A DNA stretch of 33,878 nt from Endomicrobium sp. (GCA_031264325.1 JAISEE010000009.1:1-33878); one strand, 5' to 3'. Shown: positions 1 to 7,415, numbered from the stretch's first letter. The notes: generated from the letters alone by a model not told the origin. Program-made: numbers and translations.

Positions 1-37
1 ATACTCATTTTTAACACTATTTGAAACAACTACTAAA

Positions 38-108
38 AGCGGGAGACGGGAATCGAACCCGCGTAGTCAGCTTGGAAGGCTGAAGCACTACCATTATGCT
101 ACTCCCGC
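38..108 (-). tRNA. tRNA-Gly (anticodon TCC)
   Basis: The minus strand folds as a cloverleaf. A 7-bp acceptor GCGGGAG/CTCCCGC closes it, the anticodon arm CAGCC-TTCCAAG-CTGA presents TCC, and the T arm is CGGGT-TCGATTC-CCGTC. The discriminator base is T and no CCA follows in the DNA, so the tail would be added enzymatically. It lies 27 nt downstream of the tRNA-Tyr gene and probably shares its transcript. Confidence 0.96.
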
Positions 109-135
109 AAACAAAACTACAAATATTAAATTACA

Positions 136-218
136 TGGGGGTGGATGGATTTGAACCACCGAAGGGCAAACCCGCCAGATTTACAGTCTGGTGCATTAAA
201 CCACTCTGCCACACCCCC
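136..218 (-). tRNA. tRNA-Tyr (anticodon GTA)
   Basis: This is a class II tRNA with a long variable arm (about GCGGGTTTGCCCTTCGG). Its acceptor is GGGGGTG/CACCCCC, and the anticodon loop CTGTAAA gives GTA. The discriminator is A, and CCA is not encoded. It is the first gene of a two-tRNA unit with tRNA-Gly, behind the promoter at 293-322. Confidence 0.96.
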
Positions 219-259
219 ATCACTCAAAATATCAAAAGAACAATCCTCAAATACTCAAC

Positions 260-297
260 TACGAAACCTGAAAATTATTACGAAACCTGAAAATTAT
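260..297. repeat. 19-bp tandem duplication in the tRNA leader
   Basis: The 19-mer TACGAAACCTGAAAATTAT occurs at 260-278 and again at 279-297 without a single mismatch. The second copy runs into the -10 hexamer of the tRNA promoter, so the duplication lengthens the leader and creates a second, imperfect copy of the -10 edge. Confidence 0.95.
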
Positions 298-322
298 AAC
301 ACAAATTCAACTCTGTTGTCAA
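293..322 (-). promoter_or_regulatory. Promoter of the tRNA-Tyr/tRNA-Gly unit
   Basis: On the minus strand, TTGACA (317-322) and TATAAT (293-298) are both consensus hexamers, separated by 18 nt, with an extended -10 TG one base upstream. The -35 box contains the TGA stop codon of the upstream membrane-protein gene, so the promoter is embedded in its 3' end. Confidence 0.85.
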
Positions 323-930
323 ATTAGATATTTAAACACAAAAAAACCTGCAATTAACATAGTAAAAAATATCAAAAAAAGAATATTAAAATATTTTTCT
401 ATAACATTTTGTATTTTTTCCCCAAAAAATCTAATAGCAACAGCAACAATAAAAAACCTGCCTCCTCGCCCTAATATAGAAGCGATTATTAAAGTTGGCA
501 AAGATAATCTAAACACCCCAGCGCTTACAGTTAAAATTTTGTAGGGTATAGGCGTAAAAGATCCAGCGAAAATACTCAAAAAAGCATAGTTGAAATATTT
601 TTCGCCAACAACAGACATTGCATGATGTAAATCATAAAAATTTATTATGGCAAGTCCTACAGTATCATAAAAAATTCTACCTATACAATACCCCACCAAT
701 GCTCCACAAACTGAACCTACAGTGCAAATTAAAACCTTCTTGTACCAACTTTTTGGTTCAAAAATAACCATTGGAATTAACAAAACATCCGGAGGTATCG
801 GAAAAACAAAGCTTTCTAAAAAAACAATACCAAATAAAGCGTAATTTGAATTTTTTGTTTTAGACCAATGCAGAGCCCAATCATATAATCTGCGCATAAA
901 CTTAAAAGGCATATCTATTATTCTTTTCAT
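319..930 (-). CDS. DedA/YqaA-family (VTT domain) inner membrane protein
   Basis: This 203-residue integral membrane protein has four or five hydrophobic segments (about residues 27-50, 64-88, 115-135, 145-165 and 180-203). Family-type motifs are visible: a PIPPD turn near residue 45, GSFTPIPYK near residue 125 and a GRGGRF motif near residue 154. These match the SNARE-associated/VTT family; YqaA-like members are short, as here. DedA proteins are linked to lipid flipping and proton-motive-force homeostasis, but the substrate of this member cannot be told. The ATG at 930 has no Shine-Dalgarno; an extended -10 lies only 6 nt upstream, which suggests a leaderless mRNA. The stop codon overlaps the -35 box of the tRNA promoter. 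Confidence 0.85.
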   Translation of the reverse strand: MKRIIDMPFKFMRRLYDWALHWSKTKNSNYALFGIVFLESFVFPIPPDVLLIPMVIFEPKSWYKKVLICTVGSVCGALVGYCIGRIFYDTVGLAIINFYDLHHAMSVVGEKYFNYAFLSIFAGSFTPIPYKILTVSAGVFRLSLPTLIIASILGRGGRFFIVAVAIRFFGEKIQNVIEKYFNILFLIFFTMLIAGFFVFKYLI

Positions 931-936
931 ATATAA

Positions 937-945
937 ATTATATCA
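937..945 (-). promoter_or_regulatory. Extended -10 for a probable leaderless yqaA-like mRNA
   Basis: The minus strand reads TGATATAAT (TGnTATAAT, a perfect extended -10), then six bases, then ATG. Transcription would start at or within a base of the start codon. Only a poor -35 (TTCATT at 17 nt) is present, as is usual for extended -10 promoters. Confidence 0.7.
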
Positions 946-2125
946 TATTCAATTATTATAATGAACAGTATATGAGCAGTTTTTAATCACAAAACAACGA
1001 AATTAATGGCTTTTGACAATTTTTAAAATTTTTAATAAAATTCAAATTATCTATATATTTATGATTATGTGTTAATGTGCTGTAAATAAAAAAATTTCAA
1101 CAAAATTATATTTTTCTCATAATTAACATACCAGACCATCCAATTTAATATACACCTATATCACACAATACATAAAGATAGCAGGGTTATATTATGGTTG
1201 TTCGATATGTTTTGGGTTAAATAGAAAGATACGTTGAAATTATAAGTGTAGAAATGTCTAAAATTATATCAATCTTTCAATTAATACAAAAAAACATAAA
1301 TAAATATAAACTCTATAAAATATATTCTAAACAATTATGAAAATTCCTATCGCAAAAAGCTCTCACAATGCGAAAGAAATGACATTGGCAAACTTACCCA
1401 TTTAGGGCTTTAAAAGGTCTACAAAAACACAAACTGCAGAAAAATCTATAAATACTGAATTACTTTATCATTGTAAAGCGAAAATAGGCATTTATTAGAC
1501 GAAACATTGCGAGATCATCTTACAATGATATAAATATTTTTATTGAACTCGAATACGGTTTTGAAAGTAAAAAAATGAAAAAAAATAGAATCTATAAAAT
1601 ATATGAAAACGCATACAGCAATTCTCTATAAAAATACTTCAAGAGCTGAAGCAACAGCTTATAGTCGCATAGGGCTTTAATTATTTAATTATAAGTAATT
1701 ATATTAGTATTATTATAAAATTATAAAAAACTTACATATTTAGCTCTTGTTTATCGATATTATTACAATACAAAAATTTCAGAAAAAACTGAAGAATATC
1801 AAAAAATTTGTTTGGAAATAAGTTTTATTTTTCTAACTAAAATTTCGAACAAAGAGAAAAGCTATAAAAATAAGAACAAATAATTTCTCAATCAAATAAC
1901 TACATTACATATATAATTACATAATTATTACAAAATATTTCCAAAATTTCTTATACTTTTAAAATCAAAATCACTAAAACTATGAAACTTAAAAGCTTAA
2001 TTTTACAAATCTTTTTTAAAATAATACTATAAAAGTCAGATGTTTTTAAGTCGCTCTTTTAGCAACTCCGCCTTTAGCCAAACTTGCTTGTGAATAAATC
2101 ACTCTCAAAGCAAAAACAATAAAAT
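946..2125. other. Gene-poor stretch, no recognisable gene
   Basis: About 1.2 kb of very AT-rich DNA holds no open frame of note. Reading both strands, I see only short stop-interrupted pieces, for example a ten-residue stretch LLDETLRDHL near 1495-1525. None can be assigned to a family. Just before the tRNA-Met promoter (about 2050-2110) two minus-strand frames stay open for about 20 codons each, without a recognisable motif. Confidence 0.6.
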
Positions 2126-2154
2126 TTGACTTTCATCATCAAAAAACATATAAT
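2126..2154 (+). promoter_or_regulatory. Promoter of tRNA-Met
   Basis: TTGACT (2126-2131), a 17-nt spacer and consensus TATAAT (2149-2154) end 13 nt before the first base of the tRNA. Confidence 0.85.
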
Positions 2155-2167
2155 ACTTTTTTATGTT

Positions 2168-2239
2168 GGCGGCGTAGCTCAGAGGTAGAGCAGAGGATTC
2201 ATAAGCCTTTGGTCGTAGGTTCAATTCCTACCGCCGCCA
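2168..2239 (+). tRNA. tRNA with CAT anticodon (elongator Met, or Ile2)
   Basis: A 7-bp acceptor GGCGGCG/CGCCGCC, D stem GCTC/GAGC, T arm GTAGG-TTCAATT-CCTAC and anticodon loop TTCATAA (CAT) are all present. Length and D-loop fit an elongator tRNA. Met and lysidine-modified Ile2 tRNAs share this anticodon and cannot be separated with certainty here. The anticodon stem has an A31/G39 mismatch next to the loop and a G27-U43 wobble. It is an intact island in a decayed region. CCA is not encoded. Confidence 0.92.
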
Positions 2240-2363
2240 TTAAGTGTTTTTGAAACACCGTCAGAATTTTTTAATCTTAAATTTTTTCTATAAATACTCA
2301 ATAATTCATAAAATTATTACACAAAAATAGCTTGGCAAAAGGCGCTAACGTAAGTATAAATAT

Positions 2364-2419
2364 TAAACACAATGCATCATAATACATAATATATTATGTA
2401 TTATGATGCATTGTGTTTA
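2364..2419. repeat. 56-bp perfect palindrome
   Basis: Two 28-base arms are exactly self-complementary about the centre between 2391 and 2392, with no loop and no mismatch. In single strand or RNA it would fold into a very long hairpin. It lies between the tRNA-Met gene and a signal-peptide ORF whose ribosome-binding site begins 16 bases downstream. No target-site duplication or transposase is visible beside it. Confidence 0.97.
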
Positions 2420-2450
2420 TGTTACTCTGTATTTGAAGGAGTATTATAGT

Positions 2451-2542
2451 ATGAAAACTAAAATAGCAATTAAAGCAATAAAGCTGTATCTGTTTTAATT
2501 GCCTTTCTGCTATTTCTTTTATACTTTTCTATTTCTTTCTAA
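2451..2542 (+). pseudogene. Frameshifted small ORF encoding a signal-peptide-like segment
   Basis: A good ribosome-binding site (GAAGGAG, 2435-2441) sits 9 nt before ATG. The reading MKTKIAIKAIK then runs into a stop after 15 codons. Shifting one frame at about 2482-2485 gives the hydrophobic continuation AVSVLIAFLLFLLYFSISF, then a stop near 2540. A lysine-rich start plus a hydrophobic core is what a signal peptide or membrane anchor looks like, so this is the wrecked 5' end of a secreted or membrane protein gene, or a tiny membrane peptide. Nothing downstream continues it. Confidence 0.5.
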
Positions 2543-2815
2543 TGGATAGGATAGGTATTCATCCAAATATTGCTCCACTTAAGCCTTATCGCTTCTATTT
2601 TACCTTTCAACACTCCGCTGCGTAACTACTTCGGGCATTAACGTTAAACTCTTGCAAAAATTCTTTTATCTTTACAACCTTCACCCTTTCCCATTGCCCC
2701 CCCCTATTTGTTAAAAAAGTTTTATCTATAATTTGCTCATTGCTTTCTCAATGGCGGATTCTGTTACCGTTTGCAATTTATCCGATGTAAAAATAAACGT
2801 TTTATATTACCTTAG
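2543..2815 (-). pseudogene. Unidentified minus-strand coding remnant
   Basis: Reading 5'-3' on the minus strand, three protein-like pieces in different frames follow each other: SDKLQTVTESAIEKAMSKL, then KVVKIKEFLQEFNVNARSSYA, then LKGKIEAIRLKWSNIWMNTY. They are broken by stops and by an 8-base C run (2697-2704; G8 on the coding strand). The composition is that of real protein rather than translated AT-rich noise. I do not recognise the family. Confidence 0.4.
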
Positions 2816-2973
2816 CCTTCTTTTTGTACTTAAATTTAAAACACACTCTTTTTATATTGGTAAAATTACTCCAAAAGGCGTTAAAACACTTCAAAAAAAT
2901 ATTGAGTATGATATTTATGCTGGAGGTAAGATATAAATTAACAATTTAAAATAAAATTACTAAGTTAATATAA

Positions 2974-3174
2974 AACAGGTATTATGAAAGCGAAACACAA
3001 AAACGTAAACGATTGAAGTCGCTTCATATAAAAAACAAAAAAACTGTAGTTAGGTTTCTTTCTCATGTGGGCTTCTCCAGTAAAACTAAAAGATGTTACA
3101 TTTCAAACATTTTGCAACAAGTATCTCAACTATATAAACTAATGAAAGAGAGAACGCACGGCTTTAATAGATAG
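2974..3174 (+). pseudogene. Start-less ORF fragment, function unknown
   Basis: An open stretch of 66 codons has no start codon near its upstream end, which is a TAA. The product is very basic (KRKRLKSLHIKNKKTVVRF near its start), ends in KERTHGFNR and is rich in Lys, Arg and Ser. It could be the C-terminal piece of a nucleic-acid-binding protein. No family motif is recognised and the neighbours give no help. Confidence 0.3.
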
Positions 3175-3300
3175 TTACGCTATAAAAAGAATGCTTATGT
3201 ACTTAGAACAATGCAGAATAATCAGGCTTAAAGATATTAATTCCAAACATACTTTACAAAAATCCAACTTTTAATTTCATTTATAGTTTTCATTTGGAAA

Positions 3301-3950
3301 TTATTTTAATAGTTTTTTCAAATCATCAATAAACTTATCAAACATTTTTACTTTATCGCTTTCCTCAATATTGGTTTCGCTCAGAACATAACTACCATCC
3401 GTGTCCACCTCAACAATAGCTCGTCCTTTCTTTGCAGGGTTTTTAATTGTCAGCGTTCCATCTCTTCATCCGGCGTTAGAAAATAAACTTTGATATGCTT
3501 TGTCACCTCATCACAAGCAAGTTTGATTTTCCAATAACCAGTTTGAGCGATTCTTTCCCGTAAAGTTACTTTGCTTGATAAAACAGCGACAATCATACTT
3601 GTTTTTGGATCGTAAATAATCAAATCAGCGTCAGGCAAATGCGAACCAAGCTCACCATAATCAACGCTCAAATTTCTTTTTACCAAACTCAGTTCTTTGG
3701 ATAAGTTAGCACCATTTGTTCGCTCTAACCTATTGCCATTTACAACCTGTAACGCTAAAGTCCTAACCTCGTCGCTAATAATATATTCAATCAACTTTTC
3801 AAAATTTTTTCCTTTAAAAGCACGCCAAGATTGCTCATGATCATTACCTCTAAAATCTCTTTTATGTTGATCTTTAGCTTCCTTCAAAACATTTGAAATA
3901 TGGCGAACGGCAATTTTTTGAAAGAGTTTCCCTTTTGATAATATCAACAA
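3301..3950 (-). pseudogene. Type II restriction endonuclease, frameshifted
   Basis: The main frame (3450-3950) codes 166 residues with a PD-(D/E)xK-type core: PDADLII at residues 106-112 followed by VAVLSSK at 121-127. Directly after comes LRERIAQTGYWK, a run I associate with type II restriction enzymes such as the BsaWI/CCGG-cutting group. A conserved-looking Glu lies in GKNFEKLIEYI (residues 47-57). The frame ends at TPDEEMER. Moving one frame at about 3460 gives DGTLTIKNPAKKGRA, and coding continues another 50 residues to a natural C-terminus (KLLK, stop 3301-3303). A single-base frameshift has therefore removed the C-terminal quarter. The 5' end overlaps the 3' end of a methyltransferase remnant. 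The family name is tentative; the restriction-enzyme call is firmer. Confidence 0.72.
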
Positions 3951-4445
3951 TTCTTAATCCCAAATTTTACAATTGCTCTGCAAAAAACTTCAGCATTCAA
4001 TATTTCAACTACCTTTAAACTGATATTACCGATAACAATACAAATTTTACCTTTTAGCATTCTTTTCATTTCAACAAAAGCCTGATTCATTTCGCTAAAA
4101 TAGGTAGAAACTTCCCCTGTGTTCTGATATCTCTTTTTAACAACTCATTCCTGGACTTATATCAACCCCCAACTAAGCAACCTAAAACAGCATCCAACAT
4201 AACTTTTTGATTCAACAAATATTGTCCTGCAACTGCCAAAAGGATCAACAATTAATCTCCTTCTTTGGATGTTTTATCCACCAAGCGAAAAACTACTTGA
4301 AGAATAAATTTAACGGGCAACATTTTAAATTGGTGAAACTAATAAAACAAGTGCTTCCTCAGCTAAACTAAAACTCCGTCAACATCACAAACTTCATCTA
4401 TAACTCTACAAAAATTTTCCCCTAAACGCCAAATCTGTAAACAAT
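3874..4445 (-). pseudogene. DNA amino-methyltransferase (N4/N6 type), degraded partner of the restriction enzyme
   Basis: In transcription order, pieces in shifting frames read IWRLGENF, then MLPVKFILQVVFRLVDK, then SKEGDLIVDPFG (SAM-binding motif I, normally DPFxGSGTT; here the glycine-rich part is damaged), then DISPGMS. After a jump come YFSEMNQAFVEMKRMLKG and CIVIGN, and finally IVDIIKRE at about 3920-3945. These are the signature blocks of cytosine-N4/adenine-N6 methyltransferases. The catalytic (S/D)PPY segment expected between DISP and YFSEM is missing, so there is an internal deletion as well as several frameshifts and stops. The reading ends at 3874, about 77 nt inside the endonuclease frame, so the two genes overlapped. 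It cannot be functional. Confidence 0.7.
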
Positions 4446-5252
4446 TTTATAATATATTAGTTTTTTAGCATTTAGAAAAAGCTTTGTTATAATAAAAGCA
4501 ACATTAGATAATTTAAAACTCTGCAACATTTTGTATCTTATTTTGATGAAATAGTTAATGACGTCTGTTTCATTTAGAAATTGTTTAGTAATTAATAATT
4601 TAATATAATTTATATAAAATACTTCATATTTTTGATTTTTAAATTAGAAGTAACTATATAGCATAAAAAAAGAAATAGATATTATATATATGCGAAAATC
4701 CCTACTGAACTTCAAAGTTAGACATAGTTGAAATAAAGTTAGACAAATATAAAAAAGAAAAAACAGGGGTCATATTGGTACTTGACAGACTTGAGGCACT
4801 TTGGCAATCGGGTAAAAGAAAAGTACTTCTCTTATTACAAAGTTACAAAATCCTTATCAAGTTTTAAACTTGACACGTTCACCTTTAGAGACATTGAAAA
4901 ATTTAATTCGCGACTAAATTCCGTTAAAAAGTTGGCTTTGCCATTTATAGAAAACTTTTTTTGCTTGGCGAAAAGCGAACTTAAAAATTCTGAAGCCATA
5001 ATATACAGAAAAGGCACTACTCTTAAAAATATTGGGAAAAACTTATTAATTGAAAAAATATTAATTGAGCCTTTATATCTTAAAATATGTCAAACTTTAT
5101 CACAGTAAAATTGGAATCAAACTAAAAAATTTTTTCGAATAGAACGTTAAGAACCATAGACTGCATTGCTCAAATGAAAAAACTAAAAACTTTTTTAAAC
5201 CGACATAATAGATGGACGTATTAAAACATCAACTAGAGTAAGTATAGAAAAA
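4446..5252 (+). other. Gene-poor stretch with one doubtful ORF (4782-5108)
   Basis: The only sizeable frame is 108 codons on the plus strand, beginning at TTG (4782) with no ribosome-binding site. Just before it, another frame reads ILVLDRLEALWQSGKRK, so the ORF may be the continuation of a frameshifted gene. Segments such as KKLALPFIENFFCLAKSELK look protein-like. I recognise no family, and the complementary strand is also partly open. I treat it as an unidentified remnant rather than a gene. Confidence 0.3.
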
Positions 5253-5253
5253 A

Positions 5254-5262
5254 TGCTATTAT
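5254..5262 (+). promoter_or_regulatory. Extended -10 for a probable leaderless aroB mRNA
   Basis: TGCTATTAT (TGnTATWAT) is followed by exactly six bases and the aroB ATG. No Shine-Dalgarno is present. The hexamer 17 nt upstream (TAGAGT) is a poor -35. Spacing and layout are the same as in front of the membrane-protein gene at 930. Confidence 0.6.
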
Positions 5263-5268
5263 AACTTC

Positions 5269-6336
5269 ATGAAAAAAATAATAACTATTCGTTTAAAAGA
5301 ACATAAATACAATATACTCATTTCTCAATCAACAAATGATTTTTTTTCAATTATAAAAAACCAAACAAAAACTTTCTTTATAGTTACTGATACAAATATT
5401 GCAAAGCTACATTTAAAATATTTGGTAAATCTATTTAAACAACACGGTTATAATGCAAAAACAGCTGTTATAAATGCCGGGGAAAGCGGTAAAAGCATAA
5501 AAAATCTTTCATATCTATACGATAAAGCTCTTGAGGTAGGAATTGATAGAAAAAGTTGTGCAATAGCTTTTGGCGGTGGAGTTGTAGGAGATATAACTGG
5601 ATTTTTTGCTGCAACTTATATGAGAGGAATTGATTTTATTCAAATTCCAACAACACTTCTTGCCATGACAGACTCTTCAATAGGTGGCAAGACCGCAGCT
5701 AACATACCTTGTGGAAAAAATATAGCTGGTGTTTTTTATCAGCCTAAACTTGTATGGATAAACACTTTTTTCTTAAAGTCTCTCCCTAAAAGGCAGGTAA
5801 AAAACGGACTTGCAGAAATTATAAAATATGCTTTTATTTTTGATTATAAATTTTACAACTATTTGACAAATTTATTTGGAAATAAAACTATGTCATCAAA
5901 GGATTTTGATTATATGGTTTATAAAAGTTGTTCCTATAAAGCAAAAATTGTTGAAAAGGACGAAAAGGAAACAAATGGAATCAGGGCTGTATTAAACTTT
6001 GGTCACACTTACGCGCATGCACTTGAAACTGCAACTCATTATAAAAAAATTTTACACGGTGAAGCTGTGGCAGTAGGAATGCTCTTTTCAACACAACTTT
6101 CTTTGAAATTAAAACTGTGTGGAAAAGAAACATACAACAAAGTGAAAAAGTTACTGAAATTGACAATGTTTGATTTAGATATAAAAAATAACCCAAAACA
6201 ACTTCTAACACTTATGAAAAAAGACAAAAAATCTGTTAACGGCAATATCAACTTTGTTCTTATTAAAGATATAGGTAGAACTGTCAACAAACAAGTAAAC
6301 GATAATATTGTACTTAATGTTTTAAAGGGTAAATAA
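5269..6336 (+). CDS. aroB: 3-dehydroquinate synthase
   Basis: Converts DAHP to 3-dehydroquinate, step two of the shikimate pathway, using NAD and a divalent metal in the cytoplasm. The 355-residue length is normal. The NAD-binding loop GGGVVGD is at residues 102-108, the phosphate-binding IPTTLLAMTDSSIGGK at 126-141, and the metal ligands are Glu183 (LAEIIKYA), His246 (FGHTYAHALE) and His263 (HGEAVAVGM). All key residues are present, so the enzyme should be active. Its stop is directly followed by the ATG of aroQ, the enzyme for the next step, making a two-gene pathway unit. The start lacks a ribosome-binding site and is consistent with leaderless translation. Upstream DNA is decayed, so this operon has lost or never had a 5' neighbour. 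Confidence 0.97.
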   Translation: MKKIITIRLKEHKYNILISQSTNDFFSIIKNQTKTFFIVTDTNIAKLHLKYLVNLFKQHGYNAKTAVINAGESGKSIKNLSYLYDKALEVGIDRKSCAIAFGGGVVGDITGFFAATYMRGIDFIQIPTTLLAMTDSSIGGKTAANIPCGKNIAGVFYQPKLVWINTFFLKSLPKRQVKNGLAEIIKYAFIFDYKFYNYLTNLFGNKTMSSKDFDYMVYKSCSYKAKIVEKDEKETNGIRAVLNFGHTYAHALETATHYKKILHGEAVAVGMLFSTQLSLKLKLCGKETYNKVKKLLKLTMFDLDIKNNPKQLLTLMKKDKKSVNGNINFVLIKDIGRTVNKQVNDNIVLNVLKGK

Positions 6337-6771
6337 ATGAAAAAAAAAATACTTGTGTTAAATGGTCCAAATATAAATATGCTCGGTAAAAGGGAGCCTG
6401 AAATATATGGAAATATTAATCTTTCTGATATTGAGAAACAAATTAGCGATCTTGCAAAAGAATTAAAAATTGAGGTTGAGTTTTTTCAGTCAAATCATGA
6501 AGGGGAAATTATAGACAAAATTCAAAATTGCTATAAAAAAATTTTTGGAATTATTATAAATCCCGCAGCTTTTACACATACATCTGTTGCCATAAGAGAT
6601 GCTTTGGCAACAGTCTCAATTCCTACGATAGAGGTCCATATTTCAAATATTTATGCAAGAGAAAGCTTTAGACATAAATCTTATATTTCTGCTATAGTTT
6701 TTGGACAAATTTCAGGACTTGGTACAGATGGATATCTTTTCGCTTTAAGGACATTAGCAAATTTAGAATAG
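6337..6771 (+). CDS. aroQ: 3-dehydroquinate dehydratase, type II
   Basis: Removes water from 3-dehydroquinate to give 3-dehydroshikimate, the reaction directly after AroB. At 144 residues it has the usual size of the dodecameric type II enzyme. The active-site blocks are LNGPNINMLGKREPE (residues 8-22), the catalytic Tyr24, INPAAFTHTS (74-83) and the substrate-binding IEVHISN (98-104) with catalytic His101, followed by RESFRH. The ATG begins on the base after the aroB stop, so translation is coupled. Type II enzymes are unrelated to AroD; no type I enzyme is seen here. Confidence 0.97.
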   Translation: MKKKILVLNGPNINMLGKREPEIYGNINLSDIEKQISDLAKELKIEVEFFQSNHEGEIIDKIQNCYKKIFGIIINPAAFTHTSVAIRDALATVSIPTIEVHISNIYARESFRHKSYISAIVFGQISGLGTDGYLFALRTLANLE

Positions 6772-6778
6772 AGGAGGT

Positions 6779-6826
6779 AATATTAACAAAACATGGACTT
6801 TAAACAACCTACGCTTTGTTAATATT
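6779..6826. terminator. Inverted repeat between convergent genes, possible bidirectional terminator
   Basis: AATATTAACAAA (6779-6790) and TTTGTTAATATT (6815-6826) are exact complements with a 24-nt loop, lying between the ends of aroQ and the convergent gmhA. The arms are AT-only apart from one G/C pair, so termination would be weak. An AGGAGG upstream (6773-6778) and a 9-codon frame starting at 6793 could instead be the stub of a lost gene. Confidence 0.35.
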
Positions 6827-6830
6827 TATT

Positions 6831-7415
6831 TTAGCTAAAAACTTTTTCTTCAACAAGCTTAGCTATTATATGTATCAAAAGTATATGACATTCTTGCGTT
6901 CTTGATGTAACTTTAGATGGCGCACAATAGCATAAATCACACATATCATTCATTTTTCCGCCATCCGAACTTGTCATTCCTATTGTAAATACCCCCAAAT
7001 TTTTAGCAACTTTCAAAGCATTTATAACATTTTTTGAATTGCCACTTGTTGATATGACTATAAAAATATCACCTTCTTGCGCAAAAGCTTCCAACTGCCT
7101 GCTAAAAGAATAATCATAACCAAAATCATTGCCTATTGCGGTCAAAGAAGATACATTTTCATTTAAAGTAATAGACGCAAGAGCTGCTCTACTTTTTTCA
7201 AAACAAACCACCATCTCAGCAGAAAAATGCAAGGCATCAGAGGCTGATCCACCGTTTCCACATATAATAGTCTTTTTATTATTTTTGTAAACTTCAACAA
7301 CTTTATTCGCAACATTATAAATGTAATCAATTTGGACATCTTCAAGCATTTTTTTCTTTGCTTCAATGCTATTATTTATAAGGACTTTAATTACTTTTTT
7401 GTCATTGTTTTCCAT
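6831..7415 (-). CDS. gmhA: Phosphoheptose (sedoheptulose 7-phosphate) isomerase
   Basis: Converts sedoheptulose 7-phosphate into D-glycero-D-manno-heptose 7-phosphate, the first step to the heptose of the LPS inner core. The 194-residue SIS-domain protein shows CGNGGSASDALHFSAE (about residues 52-67), the phosphate-binding STSGNSKNV (about 122-130) and TSRTQECHILLIHII near the C-terminus. The His/Glu pairs typical of GmhA are in these first and last blocks. The ATG overlaps the accC stop by one base (TAATG), so it is the last gene of the pepP-efp-accB-accC-gmhA run. gmhB at 19834 supplies a later step of the same pathway. Confidence 0.9.
   Translation of the reverse strand: MENNDKKVIKVLINNSIEAKKKMLEDVQIDYIYNVANKVVEVYKNNKKTIICGNGGSASDALHFSAEMVVCFEKSRAALASITLNENVSSLTAIGNDFGYDYSFSRQLEAFAQEGDIFIVISTSGNSKNVINALKVAKNLGVFTIGMTSSDGGKMNDMCDLCYCAPSKVTSRTQECHILLIHIIAKLVEEKVFS

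Noticed and set aside
96-327. Plus-strand ORFs over the tRNA-Gly/tRNA-Tyr genes
   Set aside because: They are translations of the complementary strand of tRNA genes and have no ribosome-binding site.
2733-2936. 67-codon plus-strand ORF
   Set aside because: It lies opposite better protein-like pieces on the minus strand for part of its length, has no ribosome-binding site and no recognisable motif. I could not support it as a gene.
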